From positions 17,363 to 81,362 of the forward strand of contig JAGXNT010000022.1 in NCBI GenBank assembly GCA_019894765.1: a stretch of 64,000 bases of DNA, written 5' to 3'. Shown here in pieces: positions 1 to 9,135 of the stretch. Under the pieces are notes generated by a model that made no database searches, was not told the DNA's origin, and was given only the letters and a program-made list of their open reading frames with translations. The position numbers were made by a program, and so were the translations under genes. Each line of letters opens with the position of its first letter. Position 1 is the first letter of the stretch. Source of the DNA: Candidatus Heimdallarchaeota archaeon (GTDB taxonomy: Archaea > Asgardarchaeota > Heimdallarchaeia > JABLTI01).

Positions 1-1187
1 TAGCGTCCGAAAACAATTGTTTCAAGAAGGGAATTTCCACCTAATCGATTTGCACCATGAACAGAAATGCATGATGTTTCACCGATCGAGTATAATCCCT
101 CTATTGGAGTTTCCCCGAAATCACCTTTATATTTTGAAGCAATACCTCCCATAGAATAATGCTGGCCTGGTTGTACCGGAATTGGTTTCTCGATAGGATC
201 GACACCTGCAAAGTACATAGAAATTTCTCTTATACCTGGTAGTCTTTCCATGATCTTTTCTTTGCCAAGATGTGTAAGGTCTAAATGCACATAACTGTCT
301 TCAAATCCTCTTCCCTCTAAAATCTCTGTTTCAATAGCTCTAGCAACAATATCTCGAGGAGCTAATTCCATTGCTTTTGGTGCAACCTTACTCATGAATC
401 GTTCATTGTCCTTATTGAACAGTAAACCTCCTTCTCCTCTAGCACCTTCTGTCATAAGTATATTTGTTCCAAATAGTGTAGTTGGATGAAATTGAACAAA
501 TTCACAGTCTTGCATTGGAATACCAATTCGAAAAGCTGCTCCTAAACCATCACCAGTATTAATAATAGCATTAGTTGATCGTTTGTAAATTCTACCGAAA
601 CCACCAGTTGCTAACACTACCAACTCGGATCTAAAAACAACTAATTCCCCAGAAGCAATATCCAAAGCGACCAATCCAGCTATGCTATTTCCCACTTTAA
701 TTAAGTCCACGAGGAAATATTCATCGAAGAATTTAACTCCTTTCCGAATACATTGTTCATAAACAGTATGCAATAATGCATGACCTGTTCTATCTCCAGC
801 ATAACAAGTTCGGGGAAAACCAGCTCCACCAAAAGGTCTCTGTGCTATTAATCCTGAATCAAGCCTAGAGAATGGTGCACCCATACTTTCAAGTTCTATT
901 ACAATTTTAGGTGCTTCCTCAGCAAGAACCATAACTGCATCTTGATCAGCTAAATAATCTGAACCATAAACAGTATCATAAGCATGGCTTTCAGCAGAAT
1001 CCTTTTTTCCAGCTTTTGTATTTCCTAATGAAGCATTAATACCACCTTGAGCAGCTCCTGAATGAGATCTTAACGGAAAAACCTTGCTAATAATAGCAAC
1101 ATTCATTGTATCAGCAAGCTCAATTGCAACTCTCAAACCACTTAATCCGCCACCCACTATTAAAGCGTCAAATTCTTCCACTTTCAA
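1..1187 (-). CDS. sdhA: Succinate dehydrogenase/fumarate reductase flavoprotein subunit, partial (3' end outside window)
   Basis: I translated this by hand from a TTG at 1187-1185 to the window edge, giving about 395 residues with no stop. The N-terminus has a dinucleotide-binding loop (VGGGLSGLRVAIEL), then the flavin-attachment region (SHSGAAQGGINASLG). Further on are FVQFHPTT, the active-site stretch QHYSMGGI and SVHGANRLGGNSLLE near the edge. These are hallmarks of the FAD subunit of succinate dehydrogenase/fumarate reductase, which oxidises succinate or reduces fumarate and passes electrons to an Fe-S subunit. L-aspartate oxidase is a close relative, but the sequence reads as SdhA/FrdA. 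GGAAGG lies about 8 nt before the TTG. The FeS and anchor genes would lie to the left, outside the window. The direction of the reaction cannot be told from sequence. Confidence 0.9.
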   Translation of the reverse strand, partial: MKVEEFDALIVGGGLSGLRVAIELADTMNVAIISKVFPLRSHSGAAQGGINASLGNTKAGKKDSAESHAYDTVYGSDYLADQDAVMVLAEEAPKIVIELESMGAPFSRLDSGLIAQRPFGGAGFPRTCYAGDRTGHALLHTVYEQCIRKGVKFFDEYFLVDLIKVGNSIAGLVALDIASGELVVFRSELVVLATGGFGRIYKRSTNAIINTGDGLGAAFRIGIPMQDCEFVQFHPTTLFGTNILMTEGARGEGGLLFNKDNERFMSKVAPKAMELAPRDIVARAIETEILEGRGFEDSYVHLDLTHLGKEKIMERLPGIREISMYFAGVDPIEKPIPVQPGQHYSMGGIASKYKGDFGETPIEGLYSIGETSCISVHGANRLGGNSLLETIVFGR

Positions 1188-1397
1188 GGAATCAATCCTT
1201 CCGATATTCTCTAAAAACCTAAGAAATGATTCTTAAACTCCAATATAGGTTTATCCGCTTAATTTTTTAAGATTGATGTTTAAAACCTAAGACGAGATAT
1301 CATCTTATTTTATGAAGTAATCAAATTGTACAACTAAAGAGCTAGTTTTATTTATGCATTAAAGACACTTTCTCTTATTATTGTAGGGTAACTTAAA

Positions 1398-1643
1398 ATG
1401 TCTAAAGAAATAACTTTCATTCTCGCACCAATATGTCCTAAGTGTGTTAGAATTAAACGGTGGTTGAAGGATCTAGAAGAAACTAATCCTGAAATTAAAA
1501 TTTCACGATACAATATCGCAACCCAATTTAAAGAAATTAAGAAATTTAAGATAAAAACAATTCCAACTCTCATTATCGGGGACATAATGTTAGGAGGTTG
1601 GATAAAGGAAGAAGAGTTTAGAGTAGCTCTTGAAAAATTGTAA
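1398..1643 (+). CDS. Small thioredoxin/glutaredoxin-like protein
   Basis: This 81-residue protein starts with a beta strand followed by a CPKC redox motif (Cys13, Cys16). It has a cis-proline-like segment (IKTIPTLIIGD) and a short C-terminal helix, matching a minimal thioredoxin/glutaredoxin fold. It probably reduces disulfides or carries electrons in the cytosol. It has no signal peptide. It is divergent from sdhA and convergent with the aldolase gene. Its substrate cannot be deduced. I am confident of the fold and unsure of the subfamily. Confidence 0.8.
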   Translation: MSKEITFILAPICPKCVRIKRWLKDLEETNPEIKISRYNIATQFKEIKKFKIKTIPTLIIGDIMLGGWIKEEEFRVALEKL

Positions 1644-1676
1644 TAGAAAAAATGAGCCTTTGTTGTGCTCATTCTT

Positions 1677-2651
1677 TTAATACCTGTCAGCTGAACCTAA
1701 TACATTTTTGTTTTTGTGAATTAGTAGTTTCTTTAATTCATCTCGAGCAGGACCTAGATATTTTCGAGGATCAAAAACACCTTTCTGTTCTGCTAGAACC
1801 TTTCTTATGATTGCTGTTATGACAAGTCGTCCATCTGAATCAATATTAATTTTACATACATTCATTGCTGCAGCTTTTCTTAATTGGTCTTCTGGTACTC
1901 CAAGAGCTCCTGAAAGATCTCCGCCATATTGGTTAACCATTTCTACATATTCTTGTGGAACAGATGAACTTCCATGTAATACTATTGGAAATCCTGGAAG
2001 TCTCTTCTGGATTTCTTCTAAAATATCAAAACGTAAGGGTGGGATTGGTTGTCCAGGTTTAAATTTGAAAGCACCATGAGAGGTACCAATTGAAATTGCT
2101 AAACTGTCACATCCTGTTCTATTAACGAAATCCTCGACTTCGTCTGGTTTTGTATAATGAGACTTTTCTGAAGAAACATGTTCTTCAATTCCAGCAAGTA
2201 CTCCTAATTCAGCTTCCACAGATGCATCAACTTTATGTGCGTATTCAACTACTTGTTTGGTGATTTTGATGTTTTCATCATAGGGAAGATGACTTCCATC
2301 ATACATTACAGATGAGAAACCCATATCAACACATGATTTGCACAAGTCAAATGAATCCCCATGGTCTAAATGCAAAGCCATTGGGATATTTCCACCAAGC
2401 TCTTTCATAAATTCAACCGCACCTTCAGCCATGTATCTGAGTAGTGTTTGATTGGCATATTTCCTAGCTCCTTTTGAAACCTGAAGTATAACTGGAGAGT
2501 GAGATTCAACGCATGCTTGAACTATAGCTTGAAGTTGTTCCATATTATTGAAATTATAAGCTGGAACACCATAACCATTCTCCATAGCGTGCTTGAACAT
2601 TTCCTTTGTATTGACAAATCCGATTTCTTTATAATGAACCATTTTCCACAA
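1677..2651 (-). CDS. fba: Class II fructose-1,6-bisphosphate aldolase
   Basis: A 324-residue zinc-dependent aldolase that interconverts fructose-1,6-bisphosphate with dihydroxyacetone phosphate and glyceraldehyde-3-phosphate. Diagnostic segments are GVPAYNFNN near the N-terminus, the metal/catalytic HLDHGD at 94-99, EAELG at 146-150, the phosphate-binding GTSHGAFKF, and LHGSSSVP. It is the bacterial/fungal class II type, not the archaeal class I (DhnA) or bifunctional FBP aldolase/phosphatase. The likely start is TTG 2651 (AGGTG just upstream); ATG 2642 is an alternative. It is the last gene of an apparent glmS - reductase - fba operon, with gaps of about 10 nt. A tagatose-bisphosphate aldolase role is possible within the family. 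Confidence 0.93.
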   Translation of the reverse strand: MWKMVHYKEIGFVNTKEMFKHAMENGYGVPAYNFNNMEQLQAIVQACVESHSPVILQVSKGARKYANQTLLRYMAEGAVEFMKELGGNIPMALHLDHGDSFDLCKSCVDMGFSSVMYDGSHLPYDENIKITKQVVEYAHKVDASVEAELGVLAGIEEHVSSEKSHYTKPDEVEDFVNRTGCDSLAISIGTSHGAFKFKPGQPIPPLRFDILEEIQKRLPGFPIVLHGSSSVPQEYVEMVNQYGGDLSGALGVPEDQLRKAAAMNVCKINIDSDGRLVITAIIRKVLAEQKGVFDPRKYLGPARDELKKLLIHKNKNVLGSADRY

Positions 2652-2660
2652 CTACACCTA

Positions 2661-3248
2661 TTATTTCTGCTTAATTCCTAGCTTCTTTACTCTATTAATA
2701 TATTGCTCTAATTTTTTCTTTGACTTTCTTCTTATCCTTCCAAATCGTGTTCTTCTTACTGGGCGTATTCCAGATATTTTTGCTAGTGCCCAAAGTGATT
2801 TTGATCCAGGAGACATGAGTAAAAAGTATAGAAGAATGGTATTATTCATCGTAAAGATTAATCGATAGCTTTTCCCTGTAAGAAAACGATCCCACAATAC
2901 TTTACCTTTTTGGAATTTGTAAGCAAAACCTGGAACAAAAACTCTATCAATAAAACCTTTCATGATGGCTGGATAGATATTCCACCAGACAGGATAAATC
3001 CAGACAATATGATCCGCCCATTTAATATGTCCTTGAGCTTTAACTAAATCTAATTCAAGTTTCTGATCTATTTTGTATCCTTTCCGAAGATTTGGATCAA
3101 AAGTCAAATCACCAATATTAATTCGCTTAACTTCAGCGCCTGATTCCTCTGCACCATTAATATATGCATTAGCTAGTGCACCACAAAAGCTTCCTTTATC
3201 CGGATGTCCCAAAATTACCAGTATTCTTTTTGCCAATTTCTGCCCCAA
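2661..3248 (-). CDS. Flavodoxin-fold NAD(P)H-dependent oxidoreductase (NQO/MdaB/KefF-like)
   Basis: This 195-residue protein begins with a flavodoxin-like phosphate-binding strand-loop (ILVILGHPDKGSFCGALANAY). It carries the NAD(P)H:quinone-reductase segment WADHIVWIYPVWWNIYPAIMKGF, typical of the Flavodoxin_2 family. Such enzymes bind FMN or FAD and reduce quinones or other acceptors by two electrons. The C-terminus is unusually basic (RRTRFGRIRRKSKKK). It starts at a TTG only 11 nt after the glmS stop, so it is probably co-transcribed with glmS and fba. A functional link to sugar metabolism is not obvious. Confidence 0.85.
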   Translation of the reverse strand: MGQKLAKRILVILGHPDKGSFCGALANAYINGAEESGAEVKRINIGDLTFDPNLRKGYKIDQKLELDLVKAQGHIKWADHIVWIYPVWWNIYPAIMKGFIDRVFVPGFAYKFQKGKVLWDRFLTGKSYRLIFTMNNTILLYFLLMSPGSKSLWALAKISGIRPVRRTRFGRIRRKSKKKLEQYINRVKKLGIKQK

Positions 3249-3259
3249 TTGGTAATATA

Positions 3260-5085
3260 CTAGTCCACTGTTAAGGTTTTTGAAAGATTTCTTGGGTAGT
3301 CTGGATCTATTCCTCTTTCAATAGACATGTATAAGGCAAGAAGTTGTAAAGGAATCACAGCAAGAATTGGAGAGATTAATTGGGAGGATTTTGGTATTTC
3401 GAAGTAATCCCCAGGTCTGACATGTTTATCAAGACCTTTAATGTGTTCACCAATTACAATTGGTCGTCCATCTCTACATTCGACCTCTGATACATGTGAA
3501 GTCACATAGTACTTGTCCTTTGGAGCAACAACATAAATAACAGGATAACCATCTTCAACAATGCTTAGTGGGCCATGCTTGAATTCAGAAGAATACATTG
3601 CTTCAGCTGAAATATAATTAATTTCCCTAATCTTGAGAGCACCTTCGAGAGCAACCCCATGAGTTACCCCATACCCAAGCAAAGACATAGCATCTATTTC
3701 AGACAGTTCCCTTGCCAATAACTTCGCTTTTTGATCACTGTCTTTGATGGTTTTTTCAACCAGTTTTGAGAGGTTGTGGATCTCATCTTTTAAAGATTCA
3801 AATTCTTTATCAGAAATAAGTTCCTTTTTATGACCAATTCGAGCTGCCAAAATTAAGAATAAAACTACTTGATTCGTATAAGTTTTTGTTGCTGGAACAC
3901 TGCGTTCAATTCCTGCACCAATGTATGCATAAGCCTCAGACATTCGTTCTACTGTAGAACCGGGAACATTGATCATTCCTAAAATGTGATAGCCTTTTGG
4001 TTTAGCAAAATTAATGGTATTGATAATATCCTTTGTTTCTCCACTTTGCGAGACACATAAAATTACAGAATTTTTTGAAGGTTGATAATTTTTGAATTCC
4101 TCAAAGAATCGTCCACCAATTACTGGAATGGACATTACACCTGCCAAATTATTCAGATAATATGATCCAACGTTGCATGCATTGAAACTTGACCCACATC
4201 CTACAAGAAAAGCCAAATCGGCTTCAGCTAGCTTGTCAACAAGGTCATCTAAAACATCACTTTCTAAACCATACGCTAGTTGCTCTGTTGCTTCAACTTG
4301 TTCATGGATTTCCTTTGTTAAAAAGTAATCATATTCCCCTTTTACAGCATCTTCAGCTGAAGATTAGTAATTCGAGGATCTCGCTTTATTTCTTTCCCAT
4401 TTTTTGCACTAAAGATTCGGTATGAATGAGCTGTAAGTTCAATTATTTCCCCATCATTCAAAGGCACATATTTGTTTGTTAGAGGGAGGATAGAAGGTAA
4501 ATCTGATACAACATAATGTTCATCTTCTCCGATTCCGACTACTAATGAAGAACCCATTTTTACAGCATAAATTGTATCGGGGGTATCTTTGTGGAAACAC
4601 ACAAAAGCAAAAGCACCCTCCATCTCTTCAATGCCACCAATAATTCCCTGTATCATATTCTTTTTTTTATCATAGTGTTCTTCAACTGCATGAACACAAA
4701 TTTCTCCGTCATTTTGACTGATAACTTTGTGACCGTATTTCTCTAGATTTTCTTTGCTTTGATAAAAACTTACAATGTTTCCGTTATGAGCCCCCACCAT
4801 ATCTTTATCACAATCAAAGTGAGGTTGGGCATTTAACGTACTTGGTCGACCAAAAGTGGACCAGCGAAGTTGACCAATTCCAATATTTCCTTTCATCTCA
4901 TCCAATTTAAGCGATTCAACTACACTTTCTACAGTACCCATGTCCTTCCTTAAATCGATGTCACCATTTTGATAAGTAGCTAATCCGAGACTGTCATATC
5001 CTCGATATTGTAGCCTTCTTGCTATAATCAATAATTTCTGAGCAATGTCTCCCTCTTTTGCAACAATTCCAAAGATACCACACAT
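3260..5085 (-). pseudogene. glmS: Glutamine-fructose-6-phosphate aminotransferase, interrupted by one frameshift
   Basis: GlmS makes glucosamine-6-phosphate from fructose-6-phosphate and glutamine, the first step to UDP-GlcNAc. The N-terminal part (5085-4342) starts MCGIFGIVA, with the Ntn-amidotransferase Cys2, RWSTFGRPS and HNGN. The C-terminal part (to 3260) carries two SIS domains (VGCGSSFNACNVGSYYL, SQSGETKDII) and the typical end PRNLSKTLTVD. The reading frame breaks near 4360: the first frame ends in LQLKML and a stop at 4342. The frame that continues GlmS (SAEDAVKGEYDYFL then KEIHEQ) picks up within the same bases. Restoring one base would give about 608 residues, the normal length. 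The cause may be sequencing error, a true mutation or recoding; both halves look well conserved, so I favour error or recoding over decay. Confidence 0.9.
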
Positions 5086-5198
5086 AACAATTTACTCCTA
5101 TTGAATCGTTCTAATTCATTACAAAGTCTATATGGCAGAAAATATAGCTAAATATATTTCTTCCTCTAGATTTGCTATCACTTGAGAATTTCTTTTAC

Positions 5199-5861
5199 TC
5201 AAGCAGTTACTACGAATCCACCAAAAATCAATTGAAGAATTCCAGCTAGACCAAGTAAAACGATTGAATTTGCTAGAAGAATAGTCACGATTCCTCCTCT
5301 TAATAAGAAGGATTTCATACGATAATACTCATCTTCGGTTAATTCATCCTCAGGATCATAAACATATTCGTCTTCTTCTTCTATTTCGAATTCCGCTTCA
5401 TCGTCTTCTTCGCCTTCTTCGTACTCTTCATCCTCATCGTAATAGTACTCGTCTTCATCCTCATTATCTTGTCGAGCTTTGGCTTCTTGTTCTTTTTTTC
5501 TGTCCTTGAGTATTTGTCTATAGACTCGTGTTTTTCGAGTTTCTTGACGTAGCATTTTATATGTAAAGTAATTACGATAAGCCATATCACCAATAACAAC
5601 CAAAACAAATGTAACAATACCAGGAAGTGCGATAAAAGCTACAGGGTTGTATTGCTCAGGAAATCCCACGTAATGATCAACTAAAAGGATAATGCCAACA
5701 TAAATGAGAGCTGGAAGGAACATAAGAATGATTCTTAACCATTTAGGCATTCGAACAAGTGGTTGGAATTTTTGTTTGGTTTCCTCTTTCTTATCTACTT
5801 CTTCCCCTGAAACAACATCAGAGGTTTCTTCGTTTTCCTGTGCATTCAATGAGTTCACCAT
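5199..5861 (-). CDS. Membrane protein with long acidic linker, unknown function
   Basis: About 220 residues from ATG 5861. A longer frame reaching 6113 is open, but it would run into the divergent Arf-like gene and its extra N-terminus is atypical. The protein has a polar N-terminus (VSGEEVDKKEE), then two adjacent membrane segments (IILMFLPALIYVGIILLV and PVAFIALPGIVTFVLVVIG). A basic stretch follows, then about 60 residues dominated by Glu/Asp/Tyr (EDEDEYYYDEDEEYEEGEE), and a last membrane segment at the C-terminus (GGIVTILLANSIVLLGLAGIL). I recognise no family. It is divergently arranged with the Arf-like GTPase, so a shared promoter region is possible. Confidence 0.75.
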   Translation of the reverse strand: MVNSLNAQENEETSDVVSGEEVDKKEETKQKFQPLVRMPKWLRIILMFLPALIYVGIILLVDHYVGFPEQYNPVAFIALPGIVTFVLVVIGDMAYRNYFTYKMLRQETRKTRVYRQILKDRKKEQEAKARQDNEDEDEYYYDEDEEYEEGEEDDEAEFEIEEEDEYVYDPEDELTEDEYYRMKSFLLRGGIVTILLANSIVLLGLAGILQLIFGGFVVTA

Positions 5862-6041
5862 AAATACTAATGAATTAAGGGGGGTTTTATCTAAAAGCGT
5901 TATCAAATATTTGCTAATACAGGTCTTTTTCACAGCAAAACCAAATATGTTGATAAAATAATCTTTATCAACTAAAACAGAATTATCCATACCTTGTTCT
6001 ACGGTTATAGTTATCAAATGCTTAAACGGAGTATAGATTAT

Positions 6042-7052
6042 ATGCCAACAATTGGATTTGTAGGGATAGATAATGCTGGGAAAACCACCATTATTGATAT
6101 CTTTACAAAGCACAAGATTAGCAAGACAATTCCAACGGTAGGTGTAAATCTAGAACAGGTGTCTTTTTCAGAAATAGATTTTGATCTCAGTATTTTAGAT
6201 TTAGGTGGTCAAAAGAGCTTCAGATTATTATGGGTCGATTATCTTAACACTGTTGATATGGTACTATATGTTATAGACGCGAGTGATCATGAGCGATTAG
6301 ATGAAGCTCTCAAAGAATTTCAAAACATGCTTATTTTAACTGAAGCAAATGATGTTCCTATTCTTGTGTTAATTAATAAAATTGATTTGCCTAATACTTT
6401 GAGTGCATTGGAAATTGGTCAGAAATTATCTAAAATTCGTGAATTATACAAACGTGATTGGAACATTATAGAAACAAGTGCAGTTACAACAAAAGGCATT
6501 ATTGAAATGTTCAAGTGGACTTATTCTAAACTCACAAACAATGAGCTCATTTTAGAGGTTGATTTTACACAAATCGCTGATAAAAAGTACTATAATCCAT
6601 GTCCCTTACTTTTGAAACTTTCAGATGGGGAATATTGTATTAATCATGACAATTTTACACCAGTAAAAGTTGTACCATTGGAAAGAATGTTTTCTCAAGA
6701 TATGGGTGATCCAGCGCAATTGATTAAGGAAACTATAGAGGAGTTTGAAAACGTAGGGAGAATGGTTTGTTTCAACAGTATTTTTGTTTCTGATGAAGTT
6801 TCGAATATTCATTGTGCTACTGATGCGACAATTGTTGAAGTTGAGGGATCAACAGCAAGTAGAGATGAATATATTGATTCTTACAATATGATGCATTTAA
6901 CTGGTGGAAAAATGTGTTCTGAATGTTTGTACAAAATCCTATTCTCTGCTATAAGACGAAAAATAAAGGCAGGTATGGAACTTAGTATGGATGAAATTGA
7001 AAATATTAAAGTTGCTGAAGCTAGAAGAGTCACTGATCTCAGCAAATGCTAA
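6042..7052 (+). CDS. Arf-family small GTPase with C-terminal extension
   Basis: About 336 residues from ATG 6042 (GGAG about 10 nt upstream; the frame is open back to TTG 5994). The first 170 residues are an Arf/Arl-like GTPase: P-loop GIDNAGKTT, switch I PTVGVN (Arf has PTIGFN), switch II DLGGQ, NKID for guanine binding, and TSA. No Gly2 myristoylation site or amphipathic N-terminal helix is seen, so it should not behave as a classical myristoylated Arf. The second half (about 165 residues) is an unfamiliar domain with several Cys (CPLLLKLSDGEYC, CSECL) and a helical end. Its stop codon overlaps that of the convergent glycogen synthase by 4 nt. It is probably a molecular switch; partners are unknown. 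Confidence 0.92.
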   Translation: MPTIGFVGIDNAGKTTIIDIFTKHKISKTIPTVGVNLEQVSFSEIDFDLSILDLGGQKSFRLLWVDYLNTVDMVLYVIDASDHERLDEALKEFQNMLILTEANDVPILVLINKIDLPNTLSALEIGQKLSKIRELYKRDWNIIETSAVTTKGIIEMFKWTYSKLTNNELILEVDFTQIADKKYYNPCPLLLKLSDGEYCINHDNFTPVKVVPLERMFSQDMGDPAQLIKETIEEFENVGRMVCFNSIFVSDEVSNIHCATDATIVEVEGSTASRDEYIDSYNMMHLTGGKMCSECLYKILFSAIRRKIKAGMELSMDEIENIKVAEARRVTDLSKC

Positions 7053-8944
7053 ACTCGATTTTTATTTAATCTTTTAACTGCTTCATCATAGCTGCTTCTG
7101 TATTCTTTGATGATATTTCGCCAACTATATAATTCTGAGATTTCTCTTGCAGTCATTCGTGCATTTAATATTTCTTCAGTTGATAAATGTGAATGCTTTA
7201 CAATTATCTTTGCTAAATCAATTGCAGCTTGTTCGTTTGTTCGTCCTTTTCTATTGAGAACAAAAATTCCATAACTCTCTTCATGTAATTGCTCATTTAT
7301 TAGGAGGCCAAAACCAGATAAATCAGTTGTTACAGCGGGAACTCCAAGAGCCAATGCTTCTAAAGGTGTTAATCCGTAAGGCTCATAAGTTGAGGGATAA
7401 ATCCCCATGTCACAACCTGCAACAGCATCGTAGTAATCTAATGCTAGTAATTGATCATTTTTTGACAGATAAACAGGATAAAAAATAACTCTTACTGAAC
7501 TGTCCGGTTTATTCATCAAATCTAGTTTCTTCAATGTCTGATAAATTGTATCTCGCTCATTTAAATTAAAAGGACAAACAGGCGGATAATCATTTTCGTT
7601 TTTACTTTCTTTTGTTTTATTAACAAGTTCAGTGATTTTTTTCAATTCATTTTTTGAGAAGAAATCATGCATAGTTCGGGATTTCAAATGCTCTTCATAT
7701 TCTGGTTGAATCTGAGACAACCACTCTTCCATTTTTATCACGGGGGTTTGTAAAATCTCTCTTAACTCTCGAGCATGTTCAAAAGCTCTCAGAACATCGG
7801 TTTTAATACCAGATACTGGAGCTGGAACCCAGATAAATGCAAGAATTTCTTTTTGTTTTTTGCTTGTTCCTAATTCTTCATCTACAAGTTTTAAAGCTTC
7901 AAGAAAAACATCTATTCCTTTGTTATGAAATTCATACCTACCAGAAATGTGAACTACCAACATATTTTCTAAATTTACTGAATAGTAGGGGTTAAAGTAT
8001 GCTTCAATGAAATGTCCAAGTTTCAATCGAGCTTCTTTATGTTTTACAATTAAATCATCTTTCTTTGATAAACCTTCAAGATTAATCCCATTTGGAATAA
8101 TAAAATCAGCTCTGTGCCCCAGTATTCCTTCTGTTTCCCGAGCAACAGCCTCTGAGACAGTAATTAAAACATCAGCTTCCATTGCGCAAACAACTTCGAT
8201 TTGATGTGTTCCCTCAACATGATATTGATAGGCTTTCTGGGGAGGAATAGTTTCACCTTTCGCTAAAAGGTCATCAAGAATTACATTGATATCCTCTTCT
8301 CCCATAGCAATATTTCTACCAAGTTGTGTTGCATGAGTCATAAAAACTGTTGCAACATCAATATTGTTTCGTTTAAGATAAAGTAAACCTGGACCAGAAA
8401 TCCATTCATGAAAATGTGTAACTATTCGTTTGTTTTTGAATCGAGGAGACTCGATTAACTTCGATACTAAAACACCCGCAGCCCAACCAAAAGCTACCAT
8501 GGGATCAAAGACCTCAGGCATCCATAAAGAATCGATATTAAACCAGTTCCAGAGAATTCCCTTGATTTGGTCTATTTTGCGATCGGATTTCCCAGTAACT
8601 AAGGGGACATCCAATAGATAAGAAGGATCAACTAGAATTGTCTCAACTGCTCCTCCTCCGATCCAACGACCATATTTCACTTCAATGCCTTCAGCTCGCA
8701 CAGCATTAAAAACATCTTCGAAGTCTTTAGGGGGAGCTAATTCCTCGAAGTCATTTCGTGCTTTGAAAGCATTGTATAAGCCAATAGTCAAGTAATTACC
8801 AGGACTCATCAGACGTTGCATTTCAGGAGCTTTCGATGCTATGACTGTATAAATCCCACCAATTTTGTTAGCGATTTCATTTGAAACCTCAAAAACAATC
8901 TGGCAGTCGAGTGAATCATCCTTATCTTCAGTCATAGAGCTCAC
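7049..8944 (-). CDS. Glycogen synthase, GT3 (eukaryotic-type) family
   Basis: A 631-residue glycosyltransferase of GT-B fold that elongates alpha-1,4-glucan from a nucleotide-sugar donor. The N-terminal FEVSNEIANKIGGIYTVIAS (18-37) is the signature of animal/fungal glycogen synthase (GT3), distinct from bacterial GlgA (GT5). MTHATQLGR and the C-terminal nucleotide-sugar site YPSTYEPYGLTPLEA also match GT3. It is somewhat shorter than eukaryotic enzymes (about 700 residues) and lacks their long phosphorylated N- and C-terminal tails. Whether it uses UDP-, ADP- or another glucose donor is not visible. It has its own promoter (TATA at 9004-9011). Confidence 0.92.
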   Translation of the reverse strand: MSSMTEDKDDSLDCQIVFEVSNEIANKIGGIYTVIASKAPEMQRLMSPGNYLTIGLYNAFKARNDFEELAPPKDFEDVFNAVRAEGIEVKYGRWIGGGAVETILVDPSYLLDVPLVTGKSDRKIDQIKGILWNWFNIDSLWMPEVFDPMVAFGWAAGVLVSKLIESPRFKNKRIVTHFHEWISGPGLLYLKRNNIDVATVFMTHATQLGRNIAMGEEDINVILDDLLAKGETIPPQKAYQYHVEGTHQIEVVCAMEADVLITVSEAVARETEGILGHRADFIIPNGINLEGLSKKDDLIVKHKEARLKLGHFIEAYFNPYYSVNLENMLVVHISGRYEFHNKGIDVFLEALKLVDEELGTSKKQKEILAFIWVPAPVSGIKTDVLRAFEHARELREILQTPVIKMEEWLSQIQPEYEEHLKSRTMHDFFSKNELKKITELVNKTKESKNENDYPPVCPFNLNERDTIYQTLKKLDLMNKPDSSVRVIFYPVYLSKNDQLLALDYYDAVAGCDMGIYPSTYEPYGLTPLEALALGVPAVTTDLSGFGLLINEQLHEESYGIFVLNRKGRTNEQAAIDLAKIIVKHSHLSTEEILNARMTAREISELYSWRNIIKEYRSSYDEAVKRLNKNRV

Positions 8945-9003
8945 ATCAGGATTTCAATTGGATTGGGAACACTTAGTTCTATACTAATCGGTTAATCAAA
9001 TGA

Positions 9004-9011
9004 GATATAAA
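9004..9011 (-). promoter_or_regulatory. TATA box of glycogen synthase gene
   Basis: On the minus strand TTTATATC lies about 60 nt before the ATG at 8944. That predicts transcription start near 8980 and a leader of roughly 35 nt. The intergenic space up to 9136 also has to hold the promoter of the divergent glyA. Confidence 0.5.
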
Positions 9012-9135
9012 AAGAATTGCAAGTGTAAACTAATGAGCAGTAATTTGAATTATGGAGATAACTTTTTTTAAGCAAAGATAATAGATTTGTCACACTCAAA
9101 AAAAAAACAAGATAATTGTTCAGAGGGTAATTTAC

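Noticed and set aside
5862..6113. N-terminal extension of the acidic-linker membrane protein (open frame to 6113)
   Set aside because: It overlaps the start of the divergent Arf-like gene, has atypical composition, and an internal ATG at 5861 gives a normal protein.
8007..8204. Open frames on the opposite strand of glycogen synthase and other long genes
   Set aside because: They shadow well-supported genes, have no ribosome sites and no recognisable protein features.
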